From CAIZQW01 sp942493055 (lineage in GTDB: Bacteria > Verrucomicrobiota > Kiritimatiellia > RFP12 > UBA1067), in the NCBI GenBank assembly GCA_942493055.1, contig OW818680.1, positions 3,596,001 to 3,660,000 of the forward strand: DNA of 64,000 bases. Reading direction: 5' to 3'. The notes under the pieces were generated by a model. That model was given only the letters and a program-made list of their open reading frames with translations. It was not told the DNA's origin and did no database searches. Below, piece after piece: positions 42,333-51,685 of this stretch; the stretch's first letter is position 1, and every line of letters begins with the position of its first letter. Both the position numbers and the translations under genes were made by a program.

Positions 42333-44927
42333 ATGAAGAAATATGCTTATCTGATGCTGCTGGTGGTGTGCGGTTCTCTTTTTGCACAGGACAAAGCCAT
42401 GGTCCTCGCCCGGCAGACGCTGGCGAAGATGACCCTCGAGGAAAAGCTCTCCCTCTGTGCCGGCAACAGTACCATGACGCTGAACGCGCTTCCGCGGGTC
42501 GGCATCATGAATGAGTTCTGGATGTCTGACGGTCCGCACAACGTGCGTCCGGACTTAGCCCGCCAGACCTTTGATTCCGCCAATCGCAAAGACGACTTCT
42601 CAACCGCGATGCCGACGCTCACCGCACTGGCAGCCACCTGGGATGTCGGACTCGCAACGAAATTCGGCAACGTTATCGGCGAAGAGGCGCGCGACCGCGG
42701 CAAGGATATGATGCTGGGCCCGGGCGTGAATATCATGCGCACCCCGGTGTGCGGACGCAACTTCGAATACATGACCGAAGATCCCGCGCTCGCCGCAGGC
42801 ATGGTGGTGCCCTTCATCCGCGCCGTGCAGTCGCACGACGTGGCTTCCTGCGTCAAGCACTTCGCTGTCAACAGCCAGGAACTGGAACGCAATACCATGA
42901 ATGTCGAGGTGGACGAACGCGCGCTCCGTGAAATTTATCTGCCGGCCTTCCGCGCGGCGGTGCAGGAGGCCAAGGTCCTGACCGTCATGAACGCCTATAA
43001 CAAGTTGCGCGGCGTCTATTGCAGCCACAGCGACTATCTCAACAACCAGATCCTGCGCAAGGAGTGGGGCTTCGCCGGGTTTGTCGTGACCGACTGGGGC
43101 AGCATGCACGATACGCTCGGAGCTGCCTTTGGCGGTACGGACGTTGAGATGAACGCCGGCAAGGATATCCGTTATTTCAAGGCGCCTCTGGCTCAGGCGG
43201 TGAAGGAGGAAAAGGTGCCAGCCGCCATGATTGATGAGAAGGTGCTCCGTATTCTGTACGTCATGGCGAAGATCGGCTTCCTGGATGGCCGTGCGCGCGC
43301 AAAGGGTTCGCGCAACACACCCGAACACCATCAGATCGCCCGTGCAGTCGCGGAGCAAGGGATCGTGCTGCTGAAGAACGATAAGCAGATCCTGCCGCTC
43401 GATGCAAAGGCGCTCAAGACCCTTGTGGTGCTGGGAAAGAACGCCATCACCAAACATTGCGGCAAGGGCTGGAGCGCAGAGGGCAAGCCGCTTTATGAGA
43501 TCACGCCGCTGGAGGGCATCAAGGAGAAGCTCGGCAACAGCGTCAAGGTCATCTATGCGCCGCTGACGCTGGCGGATGAACAGTCTAAGCTGCTGCCGGT
43601 CAACGAGAGCTGCATCAACACCTTTGACACGCATATCAAGGATGCCGGCATGACCGTGCGGGCATGGAAGGCTGACTACTTTGCAAACATGAATCTTGAC
43701 GGCGCGCCTGCAGCCTCTGGTTTTGAACGCAAGCTGAATGTCGACTGGAAATCCAACGCGCCTGTCAAGGAGGTGACACCCGACGCTTTCTCTGTGCGCT
43801 GGACCGCGAAACTGGTCGCGCCGGAATCCGGCCTCTATCAAGTGGGCGTCAGCGCCAACGAAGAGGCGGGCACGCGGATCACAATCGACGGTAAGGTCGT
43901 GGTGGATAACTGGAAGGCTGACTGCAAGACCCCGTTTGCCACGACCGACGTGGCGCTCGAAGCAAAGAAGGAATATACGGTTGTTGTGGAGTACCGCAAG
44001 GGCAAGAGCGAATCGATCTGCACCTTTGGATGGCAGTTACCCTCTGAACGTGGCATGAGCCAGGCGGAGATTGAGAAGGCTGTGAAGTCCGCTGATGCGG
44101 TCATCGCGATTACAGGCACCGAGCATGGACATGGACGCGCACTGGAGTGCGAAGGCGGTGACCGTCCGAGTCTCTTGCTGCCGCCCGGACACGACGAAGC
44201 GCTTCAGACGCTCTTGTCCTGGCGTCCCGATGCGGTGGTTGTCCATCACAGCGGCGCTCCATCGGAGTTGCCCTGGGCGAGCGCCTGTGCCACACTGGTC
44301 CAGGACTGGTATGGCGGACAAGAGGCTGGCCGCGCGCTGGCAGCGGTTCTCTTCGGCGATGTCAACCCCTCCGGCAAGATGCCCCACACCGTGCCCATGA
44401 AGCTGGCGGATACGCCGGCAGTGATGCTCAACGCCTACAACCCGACAAACGTCACCTATGCGGAATCCATCTTTGTCGGCTACCGGTGGTATGATCACAA
44501 AAAGATCGCGCCGCGCTTCCCCTTCGGACACGGACTCTCCTACACGACCTTCGCGTATGACAAACCCGTTGCCGCAACCGCTGAGCTGAAGGCCGATGGC
44601 ACGGTTGAAATCAGCATCCCCGTGACCAACACCGGCAAGCGTGATGGCAAAGAGATTGTGCAGCTCTATGTCTCGGATCTGAAACCCGCGATTGAAAAGC
44701 CGGTGCGCGAACTCAAGCACTTCACCACGCTCAGCTTGAAGCCCGGTGAGACCCAGCGCGCGCTTTTCGTGATTTCACCGAAAGACCTCTCCTACTACAG
44801 CGTCGCGGACAAGACGTTCCGCGCGGACGCAGGCGAATATGCAATTGAATTCGGCGCCTCCTCTCGCGATATCCGCCAGAAGCTCACCCTGCGTCTGGCC
44901 AGCAAATGGCTTGAGCAAGCCTTATAA
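42333..44927 (+). CDS. Secreted glycoside hydrolase family 3 enzyme with PA14 insert
   Basis: 864 aa from the ATG at 42333, with AAGGGG 6 bases upstream; an ATG at 42327 lies too close to that site. Signal peptide 1-19 (LMLLVVCGSLFAQ). N-terminal TIM barrel with the nucleophile Asp254 in VVTDWGSMHD and SCVKHFAVNSQE, alpha/beta sandwich domain, a PA14 insert (about 445-580, WKADYFANMN to QVGVSANEEAGTR) and a C-terminal fibronectin-like domain. Beta-glucosidase or beta-xylosidase are the usual activities. PA14 inserts often restrict the enzyme to short oligosaccharides. Confidence 0.9.
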   Translation: MKKYAYLMLLVVCGSLFAQDKAMVLARQTLAKMTLEEKLSLCAGNSTMTLNALPRVGIMNEFWMSDGPHNVRPDLARQTFDSANRKDDFSTAMPTLTALAATWDVGLATKFGNVIGEEARDRGKDMMLGPGVNIMRTPVCGRNFEYMTEDPALAAGMVVPFIRAVQSHDVASCVKHFAVNSQELERNTMNVEVDERALREIYLPAFRAAVQEAKVLTVMNAYNKLRGVYCSHSDYLNNQILRKEWGFAGFVVTDWGSMHDTLGAAFGGTDVEMNAGKDIRYFKAPLAQAVKEEKVPAAMIDEKVLRILYVMAKIGFLDGRARAKGSRNTPEHHQIARAVAEQGIVLLKNDKQILPLDAKALKTLVVLGKNAITKHCGKGWSAEGKPLYEITPLEGIKEKLGNSVKVIYAPLTLADEQSKLLPVNESCINTFDTHIKDAGMTVRAWKADYFANMNLDGAPAASGFERKLNVDWKSNAPVKEVTPDAFSVRWTAKLVAPESGLYQVGVSANEEAGTRITIDGKVVVDNWKADCKTPFATTDVALEAKKEYTVVVEYRKGKSESICTFGWQLPSERGMSQAEIEKAVKSADAVIAITGTEHGHGRALECEGGDRPSLLLPPGHDEALQTLLSWRPDAVVVHHSGAPSELPWASACATLVQDWYGGQEAGRALAAVLFGDVNPSGKMPHTVPMKLADTPAVMLNAYNPTNVTYAESIFVGYRWYDHKKIAPRFPFGHGLSYTTFAYDKPVAATAELKADGTVEISIPVTNTGKRDGKEIVQLYVSDLKPAIEKPVRELKHFTTLSLKPGETQRALFVISPKDLSYYSVADKTFRADAGEYAIEFGASSRDIRQKLTLRLASKWLEQAL

Positions 44928-45006
44928 ACTATCCAGCAATCTATAATAGGCAGGGCTCAGAATAATCGATAATCTGTTCCGCATGAAAGCAAAGGAGCGT
45001 AACGGT

Positions 45007-45468
45007 ATGGAAAGTCATGAGTTGCTCAGCCACTGTTTTAAGAAACTGGGTGTCAAGCACTGTGCCGCAGAGCTGGGGCTCTCTGCCCCGCTCCTCTACA
45101 AGTGGTGCGAGTCCAACAAAGGGACAGAGGATTCCGGGGCGGTCAATCCCCTGGACCGTGTCGCTCAGATCGTCCGCTTGACCGAGGACAGGAGTCCGGT
45201 CGACTGGCTCTGCGCTCAGGCAGGAGGGGTTTTTGTCGCTGACAGCCTTGCCGATAAGAGCACCCTGCCAGCCATGATGCAGCAGACCCACAAGATCCTC
45301 AAGGAGTTCTCAGACCTGATCCATGTGATCTCGGTCGGCATGGCTGATGACGGGAGGATTGACCGGGACGAAGCCAACCGCATCCGCGAAGAGTGGCAGC
45401 AGATGAAAACGATTGTCGAAGGTTTTGTCCGTGCCTGCGAGAAGGGGTTTTATGAAACTCAACATTGA
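45007..45468 (+). CDS. Phage CII-like regulatory protein
   Basis: 153 aa from the ATG at 45007 (GGAG 9 bases upstream). A helix-turn-helix-like segment KHCAAELGLSAPLLYKWCES (22-41) is followed by NPLDRVAQIV and PVDWLCAQAGGVFV, the pattern of CII-like (phage CP76-type) regulators found on many bacterial chromosomes. The C-terminal half is a helical hairpin with DGRIDRDEANRIREEWQQM. It may control the nfeD operon, whose promoter overlaps the end of this gene, but that is inference. Confidence 0.6.
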   Translation: MESHELLSHCFKKLGVKHCAAELGLSAPLLYKWCESNKGTEDSGAVNPLDRVAQIVRLTEDRSPVDWLCAQAGGVFVADSLADKSTLPAMMQQTHKILKEFSDLIHVISVGMADDGRIDRDEANRIREEWQQMKTIVEGFVRACEKGFYETQH

Positions 45469-45493
45469 CTTATCACAAAAGGTGACTTATCAT
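45465..45493 (+). promoter_or_regulatory. Promoter of the nfeD-SPFH genes
   Basis: -35 TTGACT (45465-45470), 17-base spacer, -10 TATCAT (45488-45493). It overlaps the last codons of the CII-like gene. Confidence 0.5.
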
Positions 45494-45522
45494 CTCACAC
45501 ATAACAACGGAGGAACTCTCTT

Positions 45523-45957
45523 ATGATGACTGCAGTTTATTGGCTTTACGCAGGTATTGGCTTGATTATTCTTGAGGTGATGACGCCTGGCCTGGTCTCC
45601 ATCTTTTTTGGCCTGGCCGCCTTGGTCCTTGCGCTGATCACCTGGCTGGTGCCGGGGCTTCCCCAACTGGTCCAATGGCTGATGTTTTCCGCGTTTTCCA
45701 TCCTCTTCATTGCCCTGCTGCGCAAGACCTTGAAGCAGACCTTCTCCGGAACATCCGAAGTGACGGATGACATGTTTGATTCCTTCTCCGGGAAGCGCGC
45801 GACGGTTGTTGAATTTATTTCCCCAGCGAAACCCGGACGTGTGGAGTTTAATGGTTCGAACTGGACAGCCGAAGCGGAGGAAGAGTTGGATGTCGGTATG
45901 CAGGTCCGGATTAAGAGCAAGAAGAATCTGACGCTGTACGTCGAAAAAAACGCGTAA
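45523..45957 (+). CDS. nfeD: NfeD-like membrane protein (short form)
   Basis: 144 aa, GGAGG before the ATG. Two hydrophobic helices form the N-terminal half (YAGIGLIILEVMTPGLVSIFFG and the QWLMFSAFSILFIALL region), followed by an OB-fold with GKRATVVEFI and WTAEAEEELDVGMQVRI. NfeD proteins work with SPFH/stomatin proteins in membrane microdomains; the neighbour downstream is exactly such a protein, 36 bases on. Confidence 0.9.
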   Translation: MMTAVYWLYAGIGLIILEVMTPGLVSIFFGLAALVLALITWLVPGLPQLVQWLMFSAFSILFIALLRKTLKQTFSGTSEVTDDMFDSFSGKRATVVEFISPAKPGRVEFNGSNWTAEAEEELDVGMQVRIKSKKNLTLYVEKNA

Positions 45958-45993
45958 ACGTTCTCACATAACAAAAAACAAGGAGTAAAAAGC

Positions 45994-46905
45994 ATGGACA
46001 AGTTCATAGGGATAGCTGTTGCAATAGCCGTTGTATACACGATACTGAAGTGCATTCGCATTGTGCCTCAGAAACAGGCTTTCATTGTTGAACGCCTGGG
46101 CAAGTATTACAAGACACTGGATGCAGGCTTGCATCTACTGTGGCCGATCGTAGATAACGTGGCCTACAAGCACACCTTGAAGGAACAGGCGATTGACGTT
46201 CCGCCCCAACAATGTATCACACGTGATAACATCACCGTGGAAGTGGACGGCATCCTCTACCTCCAAGTCATGGATGCGGCCAAAGCCTCCTATGGTATCG
46301 GAAACTACCTCTTTGCAACAACGCAGTTGGCACAGACCACCATGCGTAGCGAGATGGGCAAGCTGGAATTGGATAAGAGCTTTGAGGAGCGCACGCTGGT
46401 GAACTGTCAAATTGTTGAAGCCGTTGATAAAGCTTCTGATCCCTGGGGTATCAAGGTGACCCGTTACGAGATCAAGAACATCACGCCTCCGCAGACCATC
46501 CGTGACGCCATGGAAAAGCAGATGCGCGCTGAACGTGAAAAGCGTGCCTTGATTGCTGAATCCGAAGGCGACCGCCAGGCCAAGATCAACCGCGCGGAAG
46601 GTGATAAGCAGGAAGCGATCGCCAAGTCCGAAGGTGAAAAGATGAAGCGCATCAATGAAGCTGAAGGCCGTTCACAGGAAATTCTCCTCGTGGCACAGGC
46701 ACAGGCCACAGGTATTGAACGCGTGGCTACAGCCATCAGCGCCAAGGGTGGTTCGGAAGCAGTCAACATGCAGCTCGCCCAGCAGTACCTGAATGAGTTC
46801 GGCAAGCTGGCAAAGACGAACAACTCCATGATCATCCCGACGGATCTCGCGAATGTCGCAGGCGTCCTCAAGGCCGCGACCTCGATCGTGAAGGAAGTGA
46901 AGTAA
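45994..46905 (+). CDS. SPFH/stomatin-family membrane protein (QmcA-like paraslipin)
   Basis: 303 aa, AAGGAG before the ATG. An N-terminal membrane anchor (5-22) is followed by the SPFH domain (IVPQKQAFIVERLGKYYKTLDAG, then VPPQQCITRDNITVEVDGILYLQV) and a long Ala/Glu/Lys coiled coil (about 175-235) used for oligomerisation. This family builds ring or cage assemblies in the inner membrane and often guides membrane proteases. The nfeD partner upstream strengthens the call. Confidence 0.93.
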   Translation: MDKFIGIAVAIAVVYTILKCIRIVPQKQAFIVERLGKYYKTLDAGLHLLWPIVDNVAYKHTLKEQAIDVPPQQCITRDNITVEVDGILYLQVMDAAKASYGIGNYLFATTQLAQTTMRSEMGKLELDKSFEERTLVNCQIVEAVDKASDPWGIKVTRYEIKNITPPQTIRDAMEKQMRAEREKRALIAESEGDRQAKINRAEGDKQEAIAKSEGEKMKRINEAEGRSQEILLVAQAQATGIERVATAISAKGGSEAVNMQLAQQYLNEFGKLAKTNNSMIIPTDLANVAGVLKAATSIVKEVK

Positions 46906-47146
46906 GCCTGGATACAGGCGTATTGAAACTTGAAACTGGATACTTGAAACTTGGTGTCCTGTCCCAAACAAGTTTCAAGTTTCTATACACGGCGACATAA
47001 GTGAGCGCTCGGTTTGGAGCGGAACGCCTTCGCGTTCCGGCCGGCGCGGGAAGCCGCGCCGCTCCCAGACGGTCGAATACTTATGTCGCTGTGTATAGTT
47101 TCAAATTTCATTATCCCAGTAAAGTTATAGCAAGGAGAGCGATTAC
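46906..47146. other. Spacer holding TTTCAAG words and the double-hairpin element
   Basis: 46920-46982 consists of degenerate GAAACTTGAAAC/TTTCAAGTTT words. 46983-47098 is a structured element listed separately. The remainder is the prepilin peptidase leader. Confidence 0.5.
46983..47098. mobile_element. 116-bp nested-hairpin element with 20-bp inverted ends
   Basis: CTATACACGGCGACATAAGT (46983-47002) matches the complement of 47079-47098 at 19 of 20 bases. Inside, GGAGC (47016-47020) pairs with GCTCC (47061-47065) and encloses two perfect hairpins, GGAACGC/GCGTTCC (47021-47038) and GGCGCGG/CCGCGCC (47043-47060). TTTCAAGTTT on the left and TTTCAAATTT on the right border it, perhaps a 10-bp target duplication with one mismatch, though the left side is part of a TTTCAAG repeat. 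Confidence 0.65.
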
Positions 47147-48001
47147 ATGGACATCGATGAAATCTTTTTCTATTTTACATTGTTTGCCATGTTTTCCGCC
47201 CTCTTCGGTGCCTGTGTCGGCAGTTTTCTGAACGTCTGTATCTATCGGATACCCCGGGATGAATCCGTGGTGACCCCGCGGTCGCACTGTCCGCATTGCA
47301 ACACCTTGATCCCGTGGTATCTGAACATCCCTGTGCTGAGCTGGTGCGTTTTGCGCGGCAAATGCGCCGCCTGCAAGGGGCCTATCGCGATCCGTTACAC
47401 CCTGGTCGAGCTGCTGACAGCCGCGCTCTTCCTGGCGGTCTACGTGCAGTGGACGCTACCTGACACGTTCTACATGCAGCCGATTCAGCACGCGCTGATC
47501 GTGCCCATCTATTGGCTCTTCGTCTCGGGCTTGGTGCTGGGCACCTTTGTCGACTTTGAACACTACATCCTCCCGGACTCCGTGACCATTGGCGGCATGA
47601 TTGTCGGGCCGCTCCTGAGTGCGCTGGTTCCGGCGATGCATGGCCAGGAGATTTGGTGGAAAGGGCTGATGCACTCAGGGCTGGGACTCTCCATCGGCTT
47701 CTGTTCACTCTTCGCAATCTCGTGGATTGGCGAAAAGATCTTCAAGAAAGAGGCCATGGGGTTTGGCGATGTCAAACTGCTGGGCGCGATTGGTGCCTTC
47801 CTGGGTTGGGAGGCTGTGCTTTTCACCATTGTGGCCTCCTCCTTTTTGGGCAGCATCGTCGGTGTTACGATGATCGCCCTGCGTAGCGCGAAGCTGCAGA
47901 GCGAGATCCCCTTCGGACCTTATATTGCCGCAGGCGCGCTGATCTGGTCCTTTTACGGCCCGCCCCTGCTAAAAGTCTACATGAAGATGATGAGTATATG
48001 A
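47147..48001 (+). CDS. pilD: Type IV prepilin peptidase / N-methyltransferase
   Basis: 284 aa, AAGGAG before the ATG. It cleaves the leader of type IV pilins and pseudopilins and methylates the new N-terminus. The cytoplasmic methyltransferase loop has the zinc tetracysteine CPHC...CAAC after SFLNVCIYRIP; the aspartic protease residues are in FVDFEHYILPD and GFGDVKLLGA. Six or more membrane helices. It overlaps the next gene by 4 bases. It serves the pilus ATPases encoded at 14333-18845. Confidence 0.95.
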   Translation: MDIDEIFFYFTLFAMFSALFGACVGSFLNVCIYRIPRDESVVTPRSHCPHCNTLIPWYLNIPVLSWCVLRGKCAACKGPIAIRYTLVELLTAALFLAVYVQWTLPDTFYMQPIQHALIVPIYWLFVSGLVLGTFVDFEHYILPDSVTIGGMIVGPLLSALVPAMHGQEIWWKGLMHSGLGLSIGFCSLFAISWIGEKIFKKEAMGFGDVKLLGAIGAFLGWEAVLFTIVASSFLGSIVGVTMIALRSAKLQSEIPFGPYIAAGALIWSFYGPPLLKVYMKMMSI

Positions 48002-48540
48002 GCACCGTCAACAAAATCTTTCTCTCGGCGAATGACTATTTGCGGGATACGTGGCGGCTCGCCCGCTTGATCATGGATTCGGGCTGGCAGCCCGACTATA
48101 TCATTGCGCTGTGGCGCGGCGGTGCGCCGGTCGGCATCGCGGTTCATGAGTTCTTTTACTACCATGGCTACCGTCCCCGGCACCAGATCATCAAATGCCA
48201 GTCCTATACCGGCATCAAGTCACGCGAGCATGAAGTCCGCTTCGAACATGCGGATGAGGTTTTCAAAGATATGCCGGAAGGGACGCGCCTGCTGGTGGTG
48301 GACGATGTCTTTGATAGCGGCCTGACCGCGCGCGCGGTCAGGGATCGCTTTGCCGCTTGCGATGTGGACCTGCGCTTTGCAACTGTCTATTGGAAACCCG
48401 GCCAAAACAAGACCACGCTCAAGCCCGACTTCTATGTGAGCGCGACCGAAGACTGGATTGTCTTCCCGCATGAGATGGACGGGCTCACCCCTGACGAAAT
48501 TAAGATAAAAGACCCCGCGCTCTACGCGCTGCTGAAGTAA
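47998..48540 (+). CDS. Hypoxanthine-type phosphoribosyltransferase
   Basis: 180 aa, starts inside pilD (ATGA overlap). The PRPP loop LLVVDDVFDSGLTARAV (about 98-114) and the ALWRGGAPVG segment (about 37-46) define a type I phosphoribosyltransferase, closest to hypoxanthine/xanthine-guanine enzymes of purine salvage. The exact base cannot be read from the sequence. It has no functional link with pilD that I know of. Confidence 0.85.
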   Translation: MSTVNKIFLSANDYLRDTWRLARLIMDSGWQPDYIIALWRGGAPVGIAVHEFFYYHGYRPRHQIIKCQSYTGIKSREHEVRFEHADEVFKDMPEGTRLLVVDDVFDSGLTARAVRDRFAACDVDLRFATVYWKPGQNKTTLKPDFYVSATEDWIVFPHEMDGLTPDEIKIKDPALYALLK

Positions 48541-48550
48541 GCGGCGTGCC

Positions 48551-51500
48551 TCACACGGAGACAGCTTGGAGGGTGTCGATCAGGAGCAGTGTGCAACGGA
48601 TGTCGCGTGCGAAAATTCCTGAGAGGTGCGTGAGCGCTTGACGATAGCTGGTCATCTGGCTGGCATACGTCTCTTGCATGCGCTTTGCAAAATCCGCTTC
48701 TGTTTCGTTGTCGTGCCGGCGGTTGGATTTAAAATCAAGGATCTCGGCTTTGCGCCGGCCTTGTTCTTCAAAGAAGACGACGCGGTCGAAGGTCCCGGAG
48801 ATCCACTGGCCATCAAAGACGAGTTCAAACGATGTTTCGCGCCAGAGATCAACCGTAAAGGACGAACGGCTCAAGGCCGCGCGGAAGGCAGAGGCGCGGG
48901 TGAGGTCGAGATCGTCTTTAGAAATATCCGCTGGCTGACCGGCGTTCTCCTCAAGCCACTCAATCTTGCTGAGGGACGCATGCAACCGCGTGCCGCGCTC
49001 GGCTGCGAACTGGCCAAGCTGCGGCGTGAAGAGTTCGCTGGCCGCTCTACCGTAATGGACAGCCGAGGAGGGCGTGACCCTTCGGATATGCTGCCGCTTG
49101 GGACGGGAGAGCGTCATCACGGCCTGTTGCGGGGCCGCTGAAACAGCGACAGGATGCGCGTGCGTGAACCAGGCCGGGTCGCCGAGTGTCCACGGCAGCC
49201 CGCCTTCTAAAGTGCTCTCGATGTGATTGCTGAAATAGAGCGCCTCAGACTTGGTCTTGGGCGCGGACTTGAGCAGTACGTAGAGGGCGCGCTTGGCGCG
49301 GGTCATGGCCACGTAGTTCACACAGAGGGCTTCAAAGACTTCGCTGTTCAGCGTGCGCCTGCTGGCCTCTGCGAGGACTTCATCCGCAGCAATGAGCTGC
49401 TGTCCGGGATGGGTCAGCAGCCAGGTATTGTCCGGGCCGCAGAGCACTTCGTCGGGACGCGATGCATCGACTCCGTGATGTTCGATGATTGGAACAAAGA
49501 CCAGGTCGAAGCCGAGGCCCTTGCTGCGGTGGATGGTGAGGATCTTGACGGTCGAGGTGTCTGCCACGTCGCGTGTCGTGAAGGCGTCCACAAATTCGGT
49601 GAAGTCGGAGAGTGTGGTCTCCGGGTCTGCGCTTGCAGTGAACTGCGTGGCGGCCTGGAGGAGCGCTTCGAGCCGTGTCTGCGTGAAGCTGTCCGTGCCG
49701 CTCCCGCCAAGCGCCTCGATGTAGGTGCTCAGAGCGCGCGGCAAGCCGAGCCGGGAGACATCCTCCAGCACACGCTGCGAGAGGAGAAGCATCCCTTCTT
49801 CTCGCGGCAGTGCGCACGCTTTTTGGAAAAGGGGCCTGGCGAGCGGCGTGGCGCAGACATGCTCCCAGGCCAGGGTGTTGTCCGGATGTTCCGCGACTTG
49901 CAGGAGGTGGAGCAACGCGGTGACCACGGGCGTGTCGCTGATGGCGCTCTCCCCTTCCCAGACCGCCGGGATGCCTGCTCGGCGAAGCCCCTCTGCAAAG
50001 GCTTTGCCGTGGTCGTTAGCGCGCACCAGGATGGCTGCGCTCAGTCCGCGCGTCCATGGCTGGACTTCATGAAGGTGGTTGCAGGTGGCTTCGATGTAGG
50101 GATCGATTGCGCTCTCGTCGTTGGCGCTGTCCTTCTCTCGCACGCGGTCGATCTGCACAAAGCCGTCCGGCTGTCTGGAGACGTGTTTGCGCCAGAGGTT
50201 CTGCCACTTCGCACCGGCCTCGTCTGCGGCTCCGGCGAGGAAGGCGCGGATGCTCGTGCCGTCAAAGATGCGGTTCACGGCTTCGGCGATCTGGGGACAA
50301 TACCGGTACGAGGTATTCAGGTCCCCGAGTTCATAGTTGCCGGTGCTGGCCTCTTGCTCGAAGATCGCGACATCGCCCCCGCGCCAGCCATAGATGGCCT
50401 GTTTCATGTCGCCCACGATGAAGAGCGAGTGGTCGGGCTGGTCTGATTGGAGGGCTTCGTCCACCAGGTTGCGGATCGCGCCCCACTGCGCGTGGGAGGT
50501 GTCCTGGAACTCATCGAGCGCCCAATGGCTGAAGCGGCTGTCAAAGCGGTATTCGATGTTCTGGCGGACCGTCTCGTCGAGGCGGGTGATCAGGCGCGGA
50601 ATATCGGCAAAGGTCAGGAGTCCCTGGTTGCGGGTCTTCTGGTTATAGGCCGCTTCGATCTGGAGCATGAGTGCATAGATCCCCTGCGTGGTCTGGCAGC
50701 GCGCATGGAGCACGAGACCGTAGAGTGTTTCGATCGCCCCTCGGATGAGCCGCGCCTCTTCGCCTGTGAAGCCGCGCTCCATCCGCTGGTACTTCATGAT
50801 CAGCGCGTTCTCGTGCTGTCTGTACGCATTCAGCACGTTCTTGATCCCGGCTGTGAGCGATGAGGGGAAGTGGCAGTTGAAGGTGCGGACAAAGTCGCAG
50901 AACTGATCCCACTGCGCAGCCTCTTTCCCAGTGCCCCACCCGGGACGGATCTCCTCTGCGAGACGGTCTGCGAGCGCTCCAAGCGCGTTTCGGTCAAACC
51001 GCTCCGGAGCCGACAGGAAGGGTGAGCCAGCGGGCCAGATGATCTCGGGCTGACCCCAGGCTTCCGGATTGGGACAGTCGAGAAGGATGTCGTGCCAGGT
51101 GTCGAGGAAAGCGGCGAGCTTCTCGGCAAACGATTTGGTCTCGCGTCCAAAGTTGGCAAGACGGAACGCTTCGAAGAAAAGTTTGCTCTGCTGGCTGGTT
51201 GCGGCGCGACTCAGGACCGCGTGGACGGCCGCGTTCTTTTCACGTTGGATGCGGTAGTCCTCCATGATGGTCATCTGCCCCTGAAGTCCGAGTTCCAGCG
51301 GAAAGGCCTGGACGATCCGGGTCATGAAGCTGTCGATCGTGCCGATCAAGCTGGCATGCTGGGTCGCGATCAGTTTGCGCAGGAGGCCGACAAACGTTTC
51401 TCTGGAAATCGTGGGGCCATATTCCTTGCGGATCACCTGCGCCTGCGCAGGGTCGAGATCCTGGAAGAGATAGCCGGACTCCTCTTTTGCATACGCATCT

Positions 51501-51685
51501 GAGGAGGATGCCTTGGCCAGGCGCTCTGCGATCTTGTTGAAGATTTCGCCTGCCGCGGCGCGCGAGAAGGTGAGGGCCACGACATGGTGAGGCTCGACGT
51601 CCAGGAGCAGGAGACGGATCATGCGCGTGGCGAGCGCAAAGGTCTTGCCGGTTCCGGCGGAGGCTCTGATCAGCGTGTTTTTCAT
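48551..51685 (-). CDS. AddA-like UvrD-family helicase-nuclease
   Basis: 1044 aa. Walker A ASAGTGKT (8-15), helicase motif II DEFQDTSHAQW near residue 395, motif V/VI region LTIHRSKGLGFDLVFVP and VAMTRAKRALYV. The C-terminal nuclease has GTFDRVVFF and ILDFKSNR, the RecB-like D...DxK site. It overlaps the downstream-facing addB-like gene by 4 bases. Together they would process double-strand breaks for recombination, as AddAB does. It is a little shorter than B. subtilis AddA (about 1230 aa). Confidence 0.88.
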   Translation of the reverse strand: MKNTLIRASAGTGKTFALATRMIRLLLLDVEPHHVVALTFSRAAAGEIFNKIAERLAKASSSDAYAKEESGYLFQDLDPAQAQVIRKEYGPTISRETFVGLLRKLIATQHASLIGTIDSFMTRIVQAFPLELGLQGQMTIMEDYRIQREKNAAVHAVLSRAATSQQSKLFFEAFRLANFGRETKSFAEKLAAFLDTWHDILLDCPNPEAWGQPEIIWPAGSPFLSAPERFDRNALGALADRLAEEIRPGWGTGKEAAQWDQFCDFVRTFNCHFPSSLTAGIKNVLNAYRQHENALIMKYQRMERGFTGEEARLIRGAIETLYGLVLHARCQTTQGIYALMLQIEAAYNQKTRNQGLLTFADIPRLITRLDETVRQNIEYRFDSRFSHWALDEFQDTSHAQWGAIRNLVDEALQSDQPDHSLFIVGDMKQAIYGWRGGDVAIFEQEASTGNYELGDLNTSYRYCPQIAEAVNRIFDGTSIRAFLAGAADEAGAKWQNLWRKHVSRQPDGFVQIDRVREKDSANDESAIDPYIEATCNHLHEVQPWTRGLSAAILVRANDHGKAFAEGLRRAGIPAVWEGESAISDTPVVTALLHLLQVAEHPDNTLAWEHVCATPLARPLFQKACALPREEGMLLLSQRVLEDVSRLGLPRALSTYIEALGGSGTDSFTQTRLEALLQAATQFTASADPETTLSDFTEFVDAFTTRDVADTSTVKILTIHRSKGLGFDLVFVPIIEHHGVDASRPDEVLCGPDNTWLLTHPGQQLIAADEVLAEASRRTLNSEVFEALCVNYVAMTRAKRALYVLLKSAPKTKSEALYFSNHIESTLEGGLPWTLGDPAWFTHAHPVAVSAAPQQAVMTLSRPKRQHIRRVTPSSAVHYGRAASELFTPQLGQFAAERGTRLHASLSKIEWLEENAGQPADISKDDLDLTRASAFRAALSRSSFTVDLWRETSFELVFDGQWISGTFDRVVFFEEQGRRKAEILDFKSNRRHDNETEADFAKRMQETYASQMTSYRQALTHLSGIFARDIRCTLLLIDTLQAVSV

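Noticed and set aside
42600..43841. 413-codon open frame on the minus strand
   Set aside because: Antisense of the GH3 gene, whose catalytic motif is intact.
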